A DNA stretch of 64,000 nt from an uncultured Neglectibacter sp. (GCA_946554335.1 CAMNSA010000001.1:1-64000), one strand, 5' to 3'; shown: positions 17,934-26,347, counted from the first letter of the stretch. Notes: a model not told the origin generated them from the sequence alone. Translations and numbers: made by a program.

Positions 17934-17965
17934 CAAGACCCGGGCAAAGACTTGCCCGGGTCTTG
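17934..17965 (+). terminator. Strong terminator after the EF-G-like gene
   Basis: A perfect 14-bp stem, CAAGACCCGGGCAA (17934-17947) with TTGCCCGGGTCTTG (17952-17965). It may also serve the converging minus-strand operon. Confidence 0.85.
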
Positions 17966-17995
17966 CTGTGTAAAAAGCTTTTTTACGGGAGGGGC

Positions 17996-18472
17996 TCACG
18001 GCTCTTCCAATTTGCGAATGGGGAAAAGCAGGTAACACTGACCGTTTTCTTTGGGCAGATAGAGCTCCTGCACTGCTCCAACGAGGGGGAGGTTTCTTTC
18101 CTTCAAAAGGGAAATGCCCTCCTGAAAGCTGTGTTCTCCTTCCGCCTTCACACAGAGATATTCAAAGCCGGGAATTTTCCACAGGATCCAGCCCTCCACC
18201 TTGGGACAGTCCTCTGTCACCTCTGTCCCGGCCAGATACAACCCCTGGGAGAAGCTTTCTTCCCAGGGCAGGAAGGAGAGGGAGAAGTCGGACATAGCGC
18301 CCCAAACGGCGCTGACGGACCCGTCCGGGTCCCGCTTCACAAGGGACGCGATCTGTTCAAAGGCTCCGTTTGCCTCCTCCCACAGCTTTTGTACGAAATT
18401 TTCCCCGTCCCGGGAGGAGCCAAGCTTCCCCAGAACGAAAAAAGCCTTTTTTGTCAATCGCTTTACTTCCAC
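17996..18472 (-). CDS. GyrI-like/effector-binding small-molecule-binding protein
   Basis: 158 residues, no DNA-binding or membrane segment. The C-terminal part (...GWILWKIPGFEYLCVKAEG...) and overall layout resemble the GyrI-like effector-binding fold that also forms the C-terminal half of the AraC regulator two genes upstream. It overlaps the transglutaminase-like gene by 10 nt and is the last gene of that operon. Such free-standing domains bind hydrophobic ligands. The assignment rests on resemblance and context, not a catalytic motif. Confidence 0.6.
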   Translation of the reverse strand: MEVKRLTKKAFFVLGKLGSSRDGENFVQKLWEEANGAFEQIASLVKRDPDGSVSAVWGAMSDFSLSFLPWEESFSQGLYLAGTEVTEDCPKVEGWILWKIPGFEYLCVKAEGEHSFQEGISLLKERNLPLVGAVQELYLPKENGQCYLLFPIRKLEEP

Positions 18473-19419
18473 AAAAATCCTTCCTTTCCTCCTGAAAGAT
18501 GGTCAGAGTCGCCTACGAGAGGGCTGTTTAAGATCCGGAATTTCCGCTGGGTATCCCAGAGCGTTTGCAGGGCGGAAAAGTTCTCGTCCGGGGAGAGCAT
18601 CAGCTCAGCTAAACCGTCCAGCTCCTCAAGGTCCCGTTCTGTCAGAGAATCCAGTTTCCCGTCGATATAGGCGGGCAAAAAGAGATAGGAGATATCATCG
18701 TTCATCAGGGCGTGAAAATCATAAAAGAGATAGCGGATCACGGCGCGCAGGGAGCAGGTCCCCAGGCCGTCTGCATAGAGAAATTCTTTGCCGTCCGTTT
18801 TGCCCCGGCGGATGGCAAGCCACGACCCCGCAGCCCAGTGGAACTCACTCTCCTTCAGGTCGTATTGGTCGATCCCCATCAGTTCCTCCCGGTAGAGGCC
18901 GTCCGCGTCTATGGTTCGCCACCGGTTTTCCCGGCTGTCCCACACCTGATTGATCCAGTGGTCCATGCTGACTCCCGGCTTAAAGTAGGGCGCGAAACCG
19001 GCCCGGCTGCGGCAGGGGATCCCCTTTGCCTTATAGATGGCGGACACCAGCACCGAAACATACCGGCAGGTGAGCACCAGCTTGTGCTCCACTTTCCTGT
19101 CCGGGAGAAAGCCTCTGGAATCCAGCCGAAGCAGCTCTGCGGTCATGGCGGGAGCCGTCAGAAAGATATCATCCTCACAGCGCATCCGGTGCCAGGGGTA
19201 TTCTCTCATATCTCCATAGCGCAGGTCATCGTTTGCGCCCAAGTTTCCCTCATGCAGGGTGACCCGATGGAGAATCTGATGGGAGAGCAGATTCCCCAGC
19301 TCTCTGGGGTCGTCCGGAAGGCTTTGATAAAAATCGCGGTAGGGCCCCGCGCAGGTGTAAGGCCCCGCGGTGAGAAAATGCGCTTTTGCTTTAGGCGTCA
19401 GGAACTCGCTGGACTTCAA
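18463..19419 (-). CDS. Transglutaminase-like protein
   Basis: 318 residues, without signal peptide. The central region has the transglutaminase-core Cys-His-Asp order: LVLTCRYVSVLVSAIYKAKG for the Cys, S-M-D-H-W-I-N-Q-V for the His and R-T-I-D-A-D for the Asp. The Cys sits in T-C-R-Y rather than the common G-x-C-W/R. Bacterial relatives are mostly cysteine peptidases or amidases. It is the middle gene of a three-gene operon: its start overlaps the stop of the AraC-type regulator by 4 nt, and its end overlaps the GyrI-like gene by 10 nt. A ligand detected by the regulator may therefore be its substrate or inducer. Confidence 0.8.
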   Translation of the reverse strand: MKSSEFLTPKAKAHFLTAGPYTCAGPYRDFYQSLPDDPRELGNLLSHQILHRVTLHEGNLGANDDLRYGDMREYPWHRMRCEDDIFLTAPAMTAELLRLDSRGFLPDRKVEHKLVLTCRYVSVLVSAIYKAKGIPCRSRAGFAPYFKPGVSMDHWINQVWDSRENRWRTIDADGLYREELMGIDQYDLKESEFHWAAGSWLAIRRGKTDGKEFLYADGLGTCSLRAVIRYLFYDFHALMNDDISYLFLPAYIDGKLDSLTERDLEELDGLAELMLSPDENFSALQTLWDTQRKFRILNSPLVGDSDHLSGGKEGFLWK

Positions 19420-20291
19420 GGTAAGTCCTCCTTTCGCTTTTTATGGGGATCGCCCGATCTTTCTTTTATGGGGATCCAGATCTCACTGTAATAGGAAGGG
19501 TCAGCAGCGTCCCCTTCTGTGTAAAGCTCCACCTCGCAGTCGGGAAGAAATTCATAGCCCGTTTGCGGAAGCCACTCGCTGTAGATCTGCTTCCACAGGG
19601 ACTGCATGGTTTGGGGCAGGCTTCCGCGGCAGGGAAATACCGCCCAGGTGTGGGCGGGGATGGAAAGAAGCCGGAAGCCCTTCGGCCGGGAGACGATCAG
19701 GCTTTGTTCACAGCCGATCCCATATTCCCAATGGGACGCCTCGTGCGAAGGGGGCAGACAGACGCCGAATTGCCCAGGCACCTGTTCTCCCAGCCCTGCG
19801 GCAAGGTATTCGTCCCAAAAGGTGGGAATCCCGGAAAAATTGTTTTCCCAGCTGAAGCTTCTTGTAAGGGCCAGGATAGAAAAGGCGGGCTTTTTCTGAA
19901 GCTTATAGATAAGCTTTTTTCCTCCCTCCAGAGTGACCTTGAGCTGTAAAGGAGAAAAGGCCCTGAGGGCCGCGCCGGTTTTTTTGACGCCCTGAGGCGA
20001 CACTCCGTGAAAGCGCCGAAACGCCTTGGAGAAGCTTTCCGGGGACTCATACCCATAGCGCAGGGCCGTGTCCAAAACGGAGGCGCCGGAAAGAATCTCC
20101 TCTCCCGCCAGGGACAGTCGGCGGCTGCGCAGATATTCCCCCGGGGTCATGCCGGTCAAAAGGGAGAAAGCCCTTTGAAAGTGAGAGGGAGAAAGAGAAC
20201 ATTCCCGGGCGATCTCTTCCACGGTCAGCGGCTGGGAGAGATGGCTTTCCATATAGCGGATGGCCTTATTTAAAGCGGCGGTCCATTCCAA
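19416..20291 (-). CDS. AraC-family regulator with GyrI-like effector-binding domain
   Basis: 291 residues. Two helix-turn-helix motifs of the AraC type occupy residues ~8-105: L-T-V-E-E-I-A-R-E-C-S-L-S-P-S-H-F-Q-R-A-F and then A-L-R-Y-G-Y-E-S-P-E-S-F-S-K-A-F-R-R. Residues ~125-280 form a GyrI-like ligand-binding domain (...YYSEIWIPI at the end), as in SoxS/Rob/BltR-type multidrug sensors. It is the first gene of an operon with the transglutaminase-like and GyrI-like genes, and diverges from the GH42 gene across ~210 nt. It probably controls its own operon and possibly the beta-galactosidase (inference). Confidence 0.9.
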   Translation of the reverse strand: MEWTAALNKAIRYMESHLSQPLTVEEIARECSLSPSHFQRAFSLLTGMTPGEYLRSRRLSLAGEEILSGASVLDTALRYGYESPESFSKAFRRFHGVSPQGVKKTGAALRAFSPLQLKVTLEGGKKLIYKLQKKPAFSILALTRSFSWENNFSGIPTFWDEYLAAGLGEQVPGQFGVCLPPSHEASHWEYGIGCEQSLIVSRPKGFRLLSIPAHTWAVFPCRGSLPQTMQSLWKQIYSEWLPQTGYEFLPDCEVELYTEGDAADPSYYSEIWIPIKERSGDPHKKRKEDLP

Positions 20292-20397
20292 GATGATCCT
20301 CCTCTCTGAGGAAGCGGTTGTCTGATTACTAGGATACCAGAAATGGGCGGACTTGTCCTGTCAATTTCTGCGCGATTTTGTCTTTTTTTCAAAAAAG

Positions 20398-20430
20398 AAG
20401 ACTCTGGGCTTTTTCAAACCAGAGTTCTGT
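20398..20430. other. Hairpin in the AraC / beta-galactosidase divergent spacer
   Basis: GACTCTGG and CCAGAGTT pair across an 11-nt loop. The 210-nt spacer between divergent starts also has TTTTTTTCAAAAAAGA (about 20384). No consensus promoter is clear in either direction. Confidence 0.45.
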
Positions 20431-20501
20431 TGTAAAATGGAGCGTAGAAGCTTATGGGACTGCTTGCCGGATAAAACATTTTTGAAAGGGGTCGTTTTCA
20501 G

Positions 20502-22526
20502 ATGAAAATTCAACTTCCCGAAGGGATCCGCCTGCTTCACGGCGGCGACTATAACCCGGACCAATGGCTTGACCGGCCGGATATCCTCGAAAAGGATATT
20601 GAGCTGATGAAGAAAGCCCATATCAACTGCGTGTCGGTGGGGATCTTTTCCTGGGCCCGGCTGGAACCGGAGGAGGGGGTCTATGATCTTGACTGGCTGG
20701 AGAAGATCATCGATAACCTCTATGAAAACGGCATTTATACCGTGCTGGCCACGCCCTCCGGGGCAAAGCCGGTGTGGATGAGTGAAAAGTATGAGGAGAT
20801 CCGGCGGGTGTCCTCTCAGATGGTGCGAGATCAGACAGGCGGCCGGCATAACCACTGCTATACCTCTCCCTACTATCGGGAAAAGGTGAGGGCCATTAAC
20901 GGCCAGCTTGCCAGGCGCTTGGGAAAGCATCCCGGTGTGCTTTTGTGGCATCTTTCCAACGAGTACGGCGGCGTCTGCTGGTGCCCCCGATGCCAGAGAG
21001 AATTTCAGCAGTGGCTCAGGAAAAAGTACGGCGCCATTGAAGAGCTTAACCTCCAATGGTGGACCGCCTTCTGGAGCCATACCTATCAAAGCTTTGAGCA
21101 GATCCACGCTCCTGTGGACAACGGAGAGCGGGACACTCACGGCCTTGTGCTGGACTGGAAGCGCTTTACCACAGATCAGGTAGTGGATTTCATGGAGGAA
21201 GAGATTCGGGCAGTGCGGGAATTTGCTCCGCAGCTTCCGGTGACCACCAATCTGATGTACTACTTTACCCAGTATAACTACTTTAAATTTAAGGATGCGT
21301 TGGATGTGATCTCCTGGGATTCCTATCCCCAGTGGGGCCCGGGGGACAACAGCCGCCAGGCCTGCGAGGTGGCGCTGTGGCATGATGTGATGCGCTCCTT
21401 GAAGAGACAGCCCTTCCTGCTGATGGAAAGCACCCCCAGCACCACCAACTGGATGGCAGCTTCCCGCCTAAAGCGGCCGGGGATGCACCTGGCGGCCAGT
21501 ATGCAGGCGGTGGCTCACGGGTCGGACTCCGTACAGTATTTCCAGTTCCGCAAGGGCAGAGGCTCTTCCGAAAAGTTCCACGGCGCAGTGGTGGACCATG
21601 TGGGCGAGCCTGTGACCAGAGAATTCCGGGATGTGGAAAGGCTGGGAGAATACCTGGAAAAGATCGGGGAGGTGCAGGGCAGCAAGACAGAAGCGAAGGC
21701 GGCCCTGGTGCTGGACATGGAGAACCTTTGGGCCATTGAGGAGGAACGGGGCCCGAGAAATTGCGGGATGCACTATCTGGAGACCGTCCAAGACCACTAT
21801 CGGGCTTTTTGGAAGCGGGGGATCAGCCTGGATGTGATCGACGAGGAGTGCGAGCTTTCCGGCTACAAGCTGGTGGTGGCGCCCATGCTTTATCTGCTGC
21901 GGGCCGGGTTTCAGCAAAAGCTCAGGGATTTTGTGGAGCAGGGAGGCGTCTTAATGGGCACTTACCATACAGGGCTTGTGAACGAAAACGACCTGTGCTA
22001 TTTGGGAGGCTGGCCCGGAGAAGGGCTTAGTGAGGTATTCGGCGTGTGGCATGAGACCACGGACGGCCTTTGGGACGGGGAGAAAAACAGCCTCGTTTTA
22101 GAAAACGGAAAGGCCTATGAGCTCAGCGAGCTGTGCGCCCTGATCCACCTGAAGGGGGCGAAGGCCCTGGGCTATTACGGCAGCGACTTTTATGAAGGAG
22201 AGCCCGCCTTGAGCGTGAATTCCTTTGGAAAGGGAAAGGCTTACTATCTGGCTGCCAGAGCGGGGGAGCCCTTTTATGAGGACTTCTATGAGAAGCTTTC
22301 CCGGGAATTGAAGCTGCCCCGGGCGCTGGAGGAGATCCCTCAAGGAGTGGAGGCCTGTGAGCGCAGGTCGGACAAAGAGCGTTATCTCTTTTTACAGAAC
22401 TTTTCCGGAGAGGAAAAGCAGATCCGGCTGCCGTTGGGGTATTTCGACCTCGTTTCCAAAGAGGAGAAGAAAGAGGTGACACTTTCGGGCTATGACGCCG
22501 TGGTTCTGCGCACAACTGCCAAATAA
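20502..22526 (+). CDS. Beta-galactosidase, glycoside hydrolase family 42
   Basis: 674 residues, typical GH42 length. The N-terminus HGGDYNPDQW and the TIM barrel are clear. Acid/base Glu154 is in L-S-N-E-Y-G-G and nucleophile Glu309 in L-L-M-E-S-T-P-S. A structural zinc site is suggested by C-W-C-P-R-C just after Glu154. A trimerisation domain and a small C-terminal beta domain complete the enzyme. There is no signal peptide, so it works in the cytoplasm on imported galactosides. The ribosome site is AAAGGGG. It stands alone, divergent from an AraC regulator that may sense its substrate, and no sugar transporter is nearby. Confidence 0.95.
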   Translation: MKIQLPEGIRLLHGGDYNPDQWLDRPDILEKDIELMKKAHINCVSVGIFSWARLEPEEGVYDLDWLEKIIDNLYENGIYTVLATPSGAKPVWMSEKYEEIRRVSSQMVRDQTGGRHNHCYTSPYYREKVRAINGQLARRLGKHPGVLLWHLSNEYGGVCWCPRCQREFQQWLRKKYGAIEELNLQWWTAFWSHTYQSFEQIHAPVDNGERDTHGLVLDWKRFTTDQVVDFMEEEIRAVREFAPQLPVTTNLMYYFTQYNYFKFKDALDVISWDSYPQWGPGDNSRQACEVALWHDVMRSLKRQPFLLMESTPSTTNWMAASRLKRPGMHLAASMQAVAHGSDSVQYFQFRKGRGSSEKFHGAVVDHVGEPVTREFRDVERLGEYLEKIGEVQGSKTEAKAALVLDMENLWAIEEERGPRNCGMHYLETVQDHYRAFWKRGISLDVIDEECELSGYKLVVAPMLYLLRAGFQQKLRDFVEQGGVLMGTYHTGLVNENDLCYLGGWPGEGLSEVFGVWHETTDGLWDGEKNSLVLENGKAYELSELCALIHLKGAKALGYYGSDFYEGEPALSVNSFGKGKAYYLAARAGEPFYEDFYEKLSRELKLPRALEEIPQGVEACERRSDKERYLFLQNFSGEEKQIRLPLGYFDLVSKEEKKEVTLSGYDAVVLRTTAK

Positions 22527-22794
22527 TCTTTCGGAACAGTGGGAAAAATTATCTGCTTTGGGAAAAACGAAAAAAAGGCAGGGTTTTCTGTAGAATTGCG
22601 CGTGATTTTGTGTTAATATTTTCTTAACAAAGATGAGGCTCTCCGGCTTTGCCGGAGGAAACAACAGAACAGGACTCGCCCGTTTTGTACGGCTCTTTTT
22701 TGGGGAGGCCATCCGGCGGTTCTCCAGCGGAGAGAAGATCTGGAAAGACGGGAGGGGGATCCTCGGCTTGCAGCAGAAAGGATGACGAAACACT
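22527..22794. other. Spacer before PRPP synthase with one hairpin
   Basis: 268 nt without a gene. CTCCGGCtttGCCGGAG (22641-22657) is a perfect hairpin. A/T-rich runs lie at 22540-22625. I find no promoter with good spacing. Confidence 0.4.
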
Positions 22795-23979
22795 ATGGAA
22801 CAGTCGGCTCAAGTCTTTTTCAATCCCGGGAACCGCGTCGCGCCCCTGGGTATTGTAGCTCTGGAAGGTGCCTCTGAGCTTGCTCAGAAGATCGAGGAAC
22901 ACTTGCTTCGCTGGGCAAAGGAAGCCAATATGGATGTGGACACCTTTCAGATCCCCAATTCCTGCCCTCGCTTCTCCTCCGGAGATGGCAAGGGAATGCT
23001 CAATGATACGGTACGAGGCTACGATCTGTTTTTCATTGTGGATGTGGGAAACTACAGCTGCACCTATAACTATTTCGGGAAAGAAAATCACATGTCTCCT
23101 GACGACCATTTCCAGGATCTGAAGCGGCTGATCCAGGCGGCCAGCGGGAAGGCCCACCGCGTCAATGTGATCATGCCTTTGCTGTACGGAGGCAGACAGC
23201 ACCGCAGAAGCTACCGGGAGTCGTTGGACTGCGCCTTTGCTTTGCAGGAGCTGCAGCATATGGGCGTTTCCAATGTGGTGACCTTTGACGCCCATGATCC
23301 CAGAGTGATGAACGCTGTTCCCATTATGGGCTTTGACAATCTGATGCCCAGCTACCAGGTGCTGAAAAAGATGTTTAGAAGCTTTCAGGATATCTCTACA
23401 GACCGGGAGGATTTTATGATCGTCAGCCCGGATGAGGGCGCCTTGAACCGGAATATGTACTATGCGTCTGTCCTGGGGGTAGAGCTTGGCATGTTCTACA
23501 AGCGCCGGGACTATTCCCGCGTGGTGGACGGCCGCAACCCCATCGTCGCCCATGAATATCTGGGCTCGGATGTGGCGGGCAAGGACGTATTCATTTCCGA
23601 CGACATCATCTCCTCCGGAGAGTCCATGCTGGATATCGCCTACAACCTGAAGGAGAGAAAGGCAAAGCGGATCTTTGCCTACGCCACCTATGCCATCTTC
23701 ACCAACGGTCTGGGCGCTTTCGACAAGGCCTATCAGGACGGCTATATCAACGGCGTGTTCGGCTCTAACCTCACCTACCGCACAGAAGAGCTGAAGGCCC
23801 GCCCCTGGTTCTATGAGGTGGATGTGTCCAAGTATATTGCCTATTTTATCGCGGCCCTCAATCACGATATGTCTATCAGCTCTCTCATTGACCCCCACGA
23901 GAAGATCAAGGCGCTTCTGGAGAAGAGAAAGGCGGAAAGAAGCCAGTATGAGGACGTACAGCTGAGCTTTGAGAAATAA
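22795..23979 (+). CDS. prs: Ribose-phosphate pyrophosphokinase (PRPP synthase)
   Basis: 394 residues, longer than the ~315 of classical Prs and typical of the second, clostridial-type form. Signature residues are present: V-T-F-D-A-H-D-P-R (nt ~23280) and the PRPP loop D-D-I-I-S-S-G-E-S-M (nt ~23600), close to the type I phosphoribosyltransferase motif. R-R-x-Y-R-E-S near nt 23205 matches the ATP/ribose-5-phosphate loop. The product, PRPP, feeds purine, pyrimidine, NAD, His and Trp synthesis; nadE lies elsewhere in this window. AAAGG lies rather far (~14 nt) from the ATG. A strong terminator follows. Confidence 0.92.
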   Translation: MEQSAQVFFNPGNRVAPLGIVALEGASELAQKIEEHLLRWAKEANMDVDTFQIPNSCPRFSSGDGKGMLNDTVRGYDLFFIVDVGNYSCTYNYFGKENHMSPDDHFQDLKRLIQAASGKAHRVNVIMPLLYGGRQHRRSYRESLDCAFALQELQHMGVSNVVTFDAHDPRVMNAVPIMGFDNLMPSYQVLKKMFRSFQDISTDREDFMIVSPDEGALNRNMYYASVLGVELGMFYKRRDYSRVVDGRNPIVAHEYLGSDVAGKDVFISDDIISSGESMLDIAYNLKERKAKRIFAYATYAIFTNGLGAFDKAYQDGYINGVFGSNLTYRTEELKARPWFYEVDVSKYIAYFIAALNHDMSISSLIDPHEKIKALLEKRKAERSQYEDVQLSFEK

Positions 23980-24023
23980 GCGAGCCTGAAAAGAGCGGAA
24001 GAGAAGACCTGCTGGACGAGAAA

Positions 24024-24066
24024 ACCCGGCGGCACAGAGGATAAGCTGTGCCGCCGGGTAATTTCT
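24024..24066 (+). terminator. Terminator of the PRPP synthase gene
   Basis: A perfect 14-bp stem, ACCCGGCGGCACAG (24024-24037) with CTGTGCCGCCGGGT (24046-24059), followed by AATTTCTT. Confidence 0.9.
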
Positions 24067-24101
24067 TGGAATCTGTCAGTTTTCTTTTAATGGGTTCTCA
24101 A

Positions 24102-24338
24102 TCATGGTGTTTTCGCTTTTACGGATGGTGGATAGGGTCGCGCTTCATCCGTCTTTCCCAGCAGATAATCGACGCTGGTATGATAGAATTCTGCAAGCTC
24201 CAACAGCACATGGGTGGGGATATCGTTTTCTCCGGTTTCATATTTTGAGTAGCCTGTTTGCGACATGGAAAGCCTCTTTGCCACTGCTGTCTGACTTAGG
24301 TCTTTATCCTCTCTCAAATCCCGAAGTCGCGGGTACAT
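24102..24338 (-). CDS. XRE-family helix-turn-helix regulator
   Basis: 78 residues, essentially one Cro/CI-type HTH: LRDLREDKDLSQTAVAKRLS, then Q-T-G-Y-S-K-Y-E-T-G and Y-H-T-S-V-D-Y-L-L-G-K-T. No effector domain. GAGGTGA lies 5 nt before its ATG. It is divergent from the small membrane protein at 24468, with two AACCT-N5-AGGTT palindromes between them. It most likely represses itself and that gene (inference from position). Confidence 0.93.
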   Translation of the reverse strand: MYPRLRDLREDKDLSQTAVAKRLSMSQTGYSKYETGENDIPTHVLLELAEFYHTSVDYLLGKTDEARPYPPSVKAKTP

Positions 24339-24365
24339 GAAATCACCTCGGGGATATTTTATGAT

Positions 24366-24405
24366 AACCTATTTCAGGTTATTGACTTTTAACCTGAATC
24401 AGGTT
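24366..24405. promoter_or_regulatory. Two palindromic operators for the XRE regulator
   Basis: AACCTATTTCAGGTT (24366-24380) and AACCTGAATCAGGTT (24391-24405) share AACCT-N5-AGGTT, with centres 25 bp apart. The second extends to TTAACCTGAATCAGGTTAA and sits between the -35 and -10 of the rightward promoter. Confidence 0.85.
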
Positions 24406-24410
24406 AAAAT
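24382..24410 (+). promoter_or_regulatory. Promoter of the zinc-ribbon/SHOCT gene
   Basis: TTGACT (24382-24387), 17-bp spacer, TAAAAT (24405-24410). The spacer contains the second operator, so a bound repressor would block RNA polymerase. Confidence 0.8.
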
Positions 24411-24467
24411 CTTTTTCAGGACATTTGCTCTGCAAGGGGGAAATATTTTATTTAGGAGGGTTTCAAT

Positions 24468-24923
24468 ATGGTTTTTCTCTATTTGATTCTGGCAGTTATT
24501 TGGGGCGTTGTTTGGGGCATAGCAACTTATAATGTCATTGAGAACAAAGGGTACAGTGACAACTGGTTTTGGTGGGGCTTTTTCTTCGGATTTATCGCGT
24601 TGATCGTGGCTCTCACCAAGCCTGATGCCAATCAGTACGCTGTTTCTGCTGCACCTGGAAAAAGTGGGATAGATCAAAAAATGCTGGATAACGGCGGCTG
24701 GAAATGCACCTGCGGGAGGGTGAACCCCTCTTATACCGGAACCTGCGCCTGCAAAAAGAGCAAGCAGGAAGCTTTGGAAAGGGAAAAGAAAGTACAGCAA
24801 GCTAAGGAAGAAGAGCAGGAGCTTGTGAAGCTAAAAAAGCTGAAGGAATATAAGGAGCTGCTGGACGCGGGAGTGATCACGGAAGAAGAATATGAAGTGA
24901 AGAAAAAAGCAATATTGGGATAA
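24468..24923 (+). CDS. Small membrane protein with zinc ribbon, coiled coil and SHOCT domain
   Basis: 151 residues. Two hydrophobic segments (about 1-20 and 30-50, rich in Trp: IWGVVWGI, NWFWWGFFFG) are followed by C-T-C-G...C-A-C, which resembles a rubredoxin-type zinc knuckle (about 80-98). A charged helical stretch (about 100-125) and a C-terminal SHOCT motif, L-K-E-Y-K-E-L-L-D-A-G-V-I-T-E-E-E-Y-E, close the protein. SHOCT modules are often oligomerisation tails of phage or stress proteins. AGGAGGG lies 8 nt before ATG. It is controlled with the divergent XRE gene, probably as a switchable module. Exact role unknown. Confidence 0.85.
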   Translation: MVFLYLILAVIWGVVWGIATYNVIENKGYSDNWFWWGFFFGFIALIVALTKPDANQYAVSAAPGKSGIDQKMLDNGGWKCTCGRVNPSYTGTCACKKSKQEALEREKKVQQAKEEEQELVKLKKLKEYKELLDAGVITEEEYEVKKKAILG

Positions 24924-24929
24924 AAGCAG

Positions 24930-24957
24930 AAGGCGAAGCGGAAAAGCTTCGCCTTTT
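24930..24957 (+). terminator. Terminator after the zinc-ribbon/SHOCT gene
   Basis: AAGGCGAAGC (24930-24939) pairs with GCTTCGCCTT (24946-24955), then TT. Confidence 0.85.
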
Positions 24958-24978
24958 GAGATTTTGGAAGCCTGTCGT

Positions 24979-25275
24979 TTATGCCCTTAGCCCCTTACGC
25001 AGGGGCGCTAAGGTCAAGACCTTGGCTCTCCCTCTGGGAGAGCTGTCACGGCTTCGCCGTGACTGAGAGGGCGTGCCTTTTTGTTGTTAGTTTTTAGTCG
25101 TTAGTGATTAGAAAGGACGCTTTTTCCCTCTCAGTCTCGCTTGCGCTCGACAGCTCCCCCCAAAGGGGGAGCCAAGCTAAGAGCTAATATCTGACATCTA
25201 ATAACTACTCTGAGGGGGAGCCAAGTCCAATGACTAATATCTAAAACCTATTCTGGGGGAGCCAAGTGTTCTTTC
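24979..25275. repeat. Dispersed intergenic repeat cluster, copy E
   Basis: No gene. It has a GCCCCttacgcaGGGGC-type hairpin, CTCTCCCtctGGGAGAG, TCACGGCTTCGCCGTGA, an inverted TTGTTAGTTTTTAGTCGTTAGTG stretch and its complement-like 7-mer string GCTAAGAGCTAATATCTGAC, CTCTCAGTCTCGCTTGCGCTCGACAG, and three GGGGGAGCCAAG copies. Confidence 0.7.
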
Positions 25276-25345
25276 CAACCAACTACTCTCAGCAGAAAAC
25301 CAGCCCTTCTCAAAAAAGATTTAACCCCATTTCCGAATTCTCCGG

Positions 25346-25374
25346 TTTACAAATCGCCGGGAAAGGCATATAAT
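25346..25374 (+). promoter_or_regulatory. Promoter of the cysE-cysS operon
   Basis: TTTACA (25346-25351), 17-bp spacer, TATAAT (25369-25374). The T-box leader follows. Confidence 0.8.
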
Positions 25375-25380
25375 AGTCCT

Positions 25381-25613
25381 ATCTGCAAGGAAGGAGCCAA
25401 GTACCCGGACCGGATTTCGTAGAAAAGAGAGGAGGGGACGCCCGAAGGGCGGCTGAGATCCCCTTTTGCGAAAGGGCGGGGGAATGCACTCCGGAGCTGG
25501 CAGGGGGAAATCCCTGCCCGGCGGGCGCCGTTACCAGCCTTCAAGAGAAGAAAGCGAAGTGGAACCGCGGTGAAAATCGCCTTCGCGCACCTTTTTCGGG
25601 TGCGCGATTTTTC
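25381..25613 (+). promoter_or_regulatory. T-box leader, probably cysteine-specific
   Basis: The T-box sequence GAAGTGGAACCGCGG (25556-25570) is clear and is followed by a terminator stem TCGCGCACC / GGTGCGCGA (25583-25607) with ATTTTTC. Upstream, the ~170-nt Stem I region has G-A-A-T-G-C-A at 25482-25488; the TGC (25485-25487) fits a Cys specifier codon, which agrees with cysE-cysS downstream. Uncharged tRNA-Cys would stabilise the antiterminator and permit transcription of the operon. The specifier assignment is inferred; the T-box motif is seen directly. Confidence 0.92.
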
Positions 25614-25633
25614 ATTTTTAGGAGGGATTTTCC

Positions 25634-26347
25634 ATGTTCAAGACCCTTCGGGAGGATCTGGACGCCGTGATGCAGCGGGATCCGGCGGCCCGATCCCGCC
25701 TGGAAGTATATTTTCTTTATTCCGGATTTAAGGCCGTGAGGTCTCACCGCCGGGCAAATTGGTGTTACCGGCACAACCTGAAGTTTCTGGCCAGATGGAT
25801 CTCCCAGCGCTCCAGAAGAAGGACGGGGGTGGAGATCCACCCCGCCGCGAAGATCGGAAAGGGCCTGTTTATCGATCACGGTATGGGAGTGGTGATCGGG
25901 GAGACCACCGAAATCGGCGACGACTGCACCCTGTACCAGAATGTGACCTTGGGAGGCACCGGCAAGGATCACGGAAAGCGCCACCCCACCCTGGGAAACC
26001 GTGTGATGGTAGGAGCGGGCGCGAAGGTGCTGGGCCCCTTTTTGGTGGGGGACAATGCCCGGGTGGCCGCAGGCGCGGTGGTGCTGAGTACGGTGCCGCC
26101 GGACGCCACGGCGGTGGGCGTTCCCGCGCGAGTGGTGAAGATCGGCAACAAGCGGGTGGGAAACCCGGTAGGGACTCTTGATCAGATCCATGTGGCGGAT
26201 CCGGTTTCCATGGAGCTGTGTCATCTGCGGGGAGAATTGGAACGCCTGCAAAACCAAGTAAACGAGATGGAGAGCAAAGCCCAAAGGGGCGATGCTCCGG
26301 ATTTGCTGAATCAAGAAAAGGAGAGAGAAAAGAATGGAGCTTTATAA
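25634..26347 (+). CDS. cysE: Serine O-acetyltransferase
   Basis: 237 residues. A helical N-terminal part (MFKTLREDLDAVMQRDPAARS) leads to the left-handed beta-helix with hexapeptide repeats: I-G-K-G-L-F-I-D-H-G-M-G-V-V-I-G-E-T, then the catalytic/CoA loop GGTGKDHGKRHPTLG. It makes O-acetylserine from serine and acetyl-CoA, the first step of cysteine synthesis. AGGAGGG lies 8 nt before ATG. It is controlled by the cysteine T-box and overlaps cysS by 14 nt, so supply of cysteine and its loading on tRNA respond together. The C-terminal ~45 residues are a charged helix beyond the catalytic helix. Confidence 0.95.
   Translation: MFKTLREDLDAVMQRDPAARSRLEVYFLYSGFKAVRSHRRANWCYRHNLKFLARWISQRSRRRTGVEIHPAAKIGKGLFIDHGMGVVIGETTEIGDDCTLYQNVTLGGTGKDHGKRHPTLGNRVMVGAGAKVLGPFLVGDNARVAAGAVVLSTVPPDATAVGVPARVVKIGNKRVGNPVGTLDQIHVADPVSMELCHLRGELERLQNQVNEMESKAQRGDAPDLLNQEKEREKNGAL

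Noticed and set aside
20361-21383. 340-codon minus-strand frame over the GH42 gene
   Set aside because: It overlaps a clear beta-galactosidase and has no recognisable motif.
22624-23898. 424-codon minus-strand frame over the PRPP synthase gene
   Set aside because: Complement of a well-conserved gene; no independent support.
24979-25275. CRISPR array (repeated strings in the spacer)
   Set aside because: Units are degenerate 7-mers without constant spacers, and no cas gene is present.
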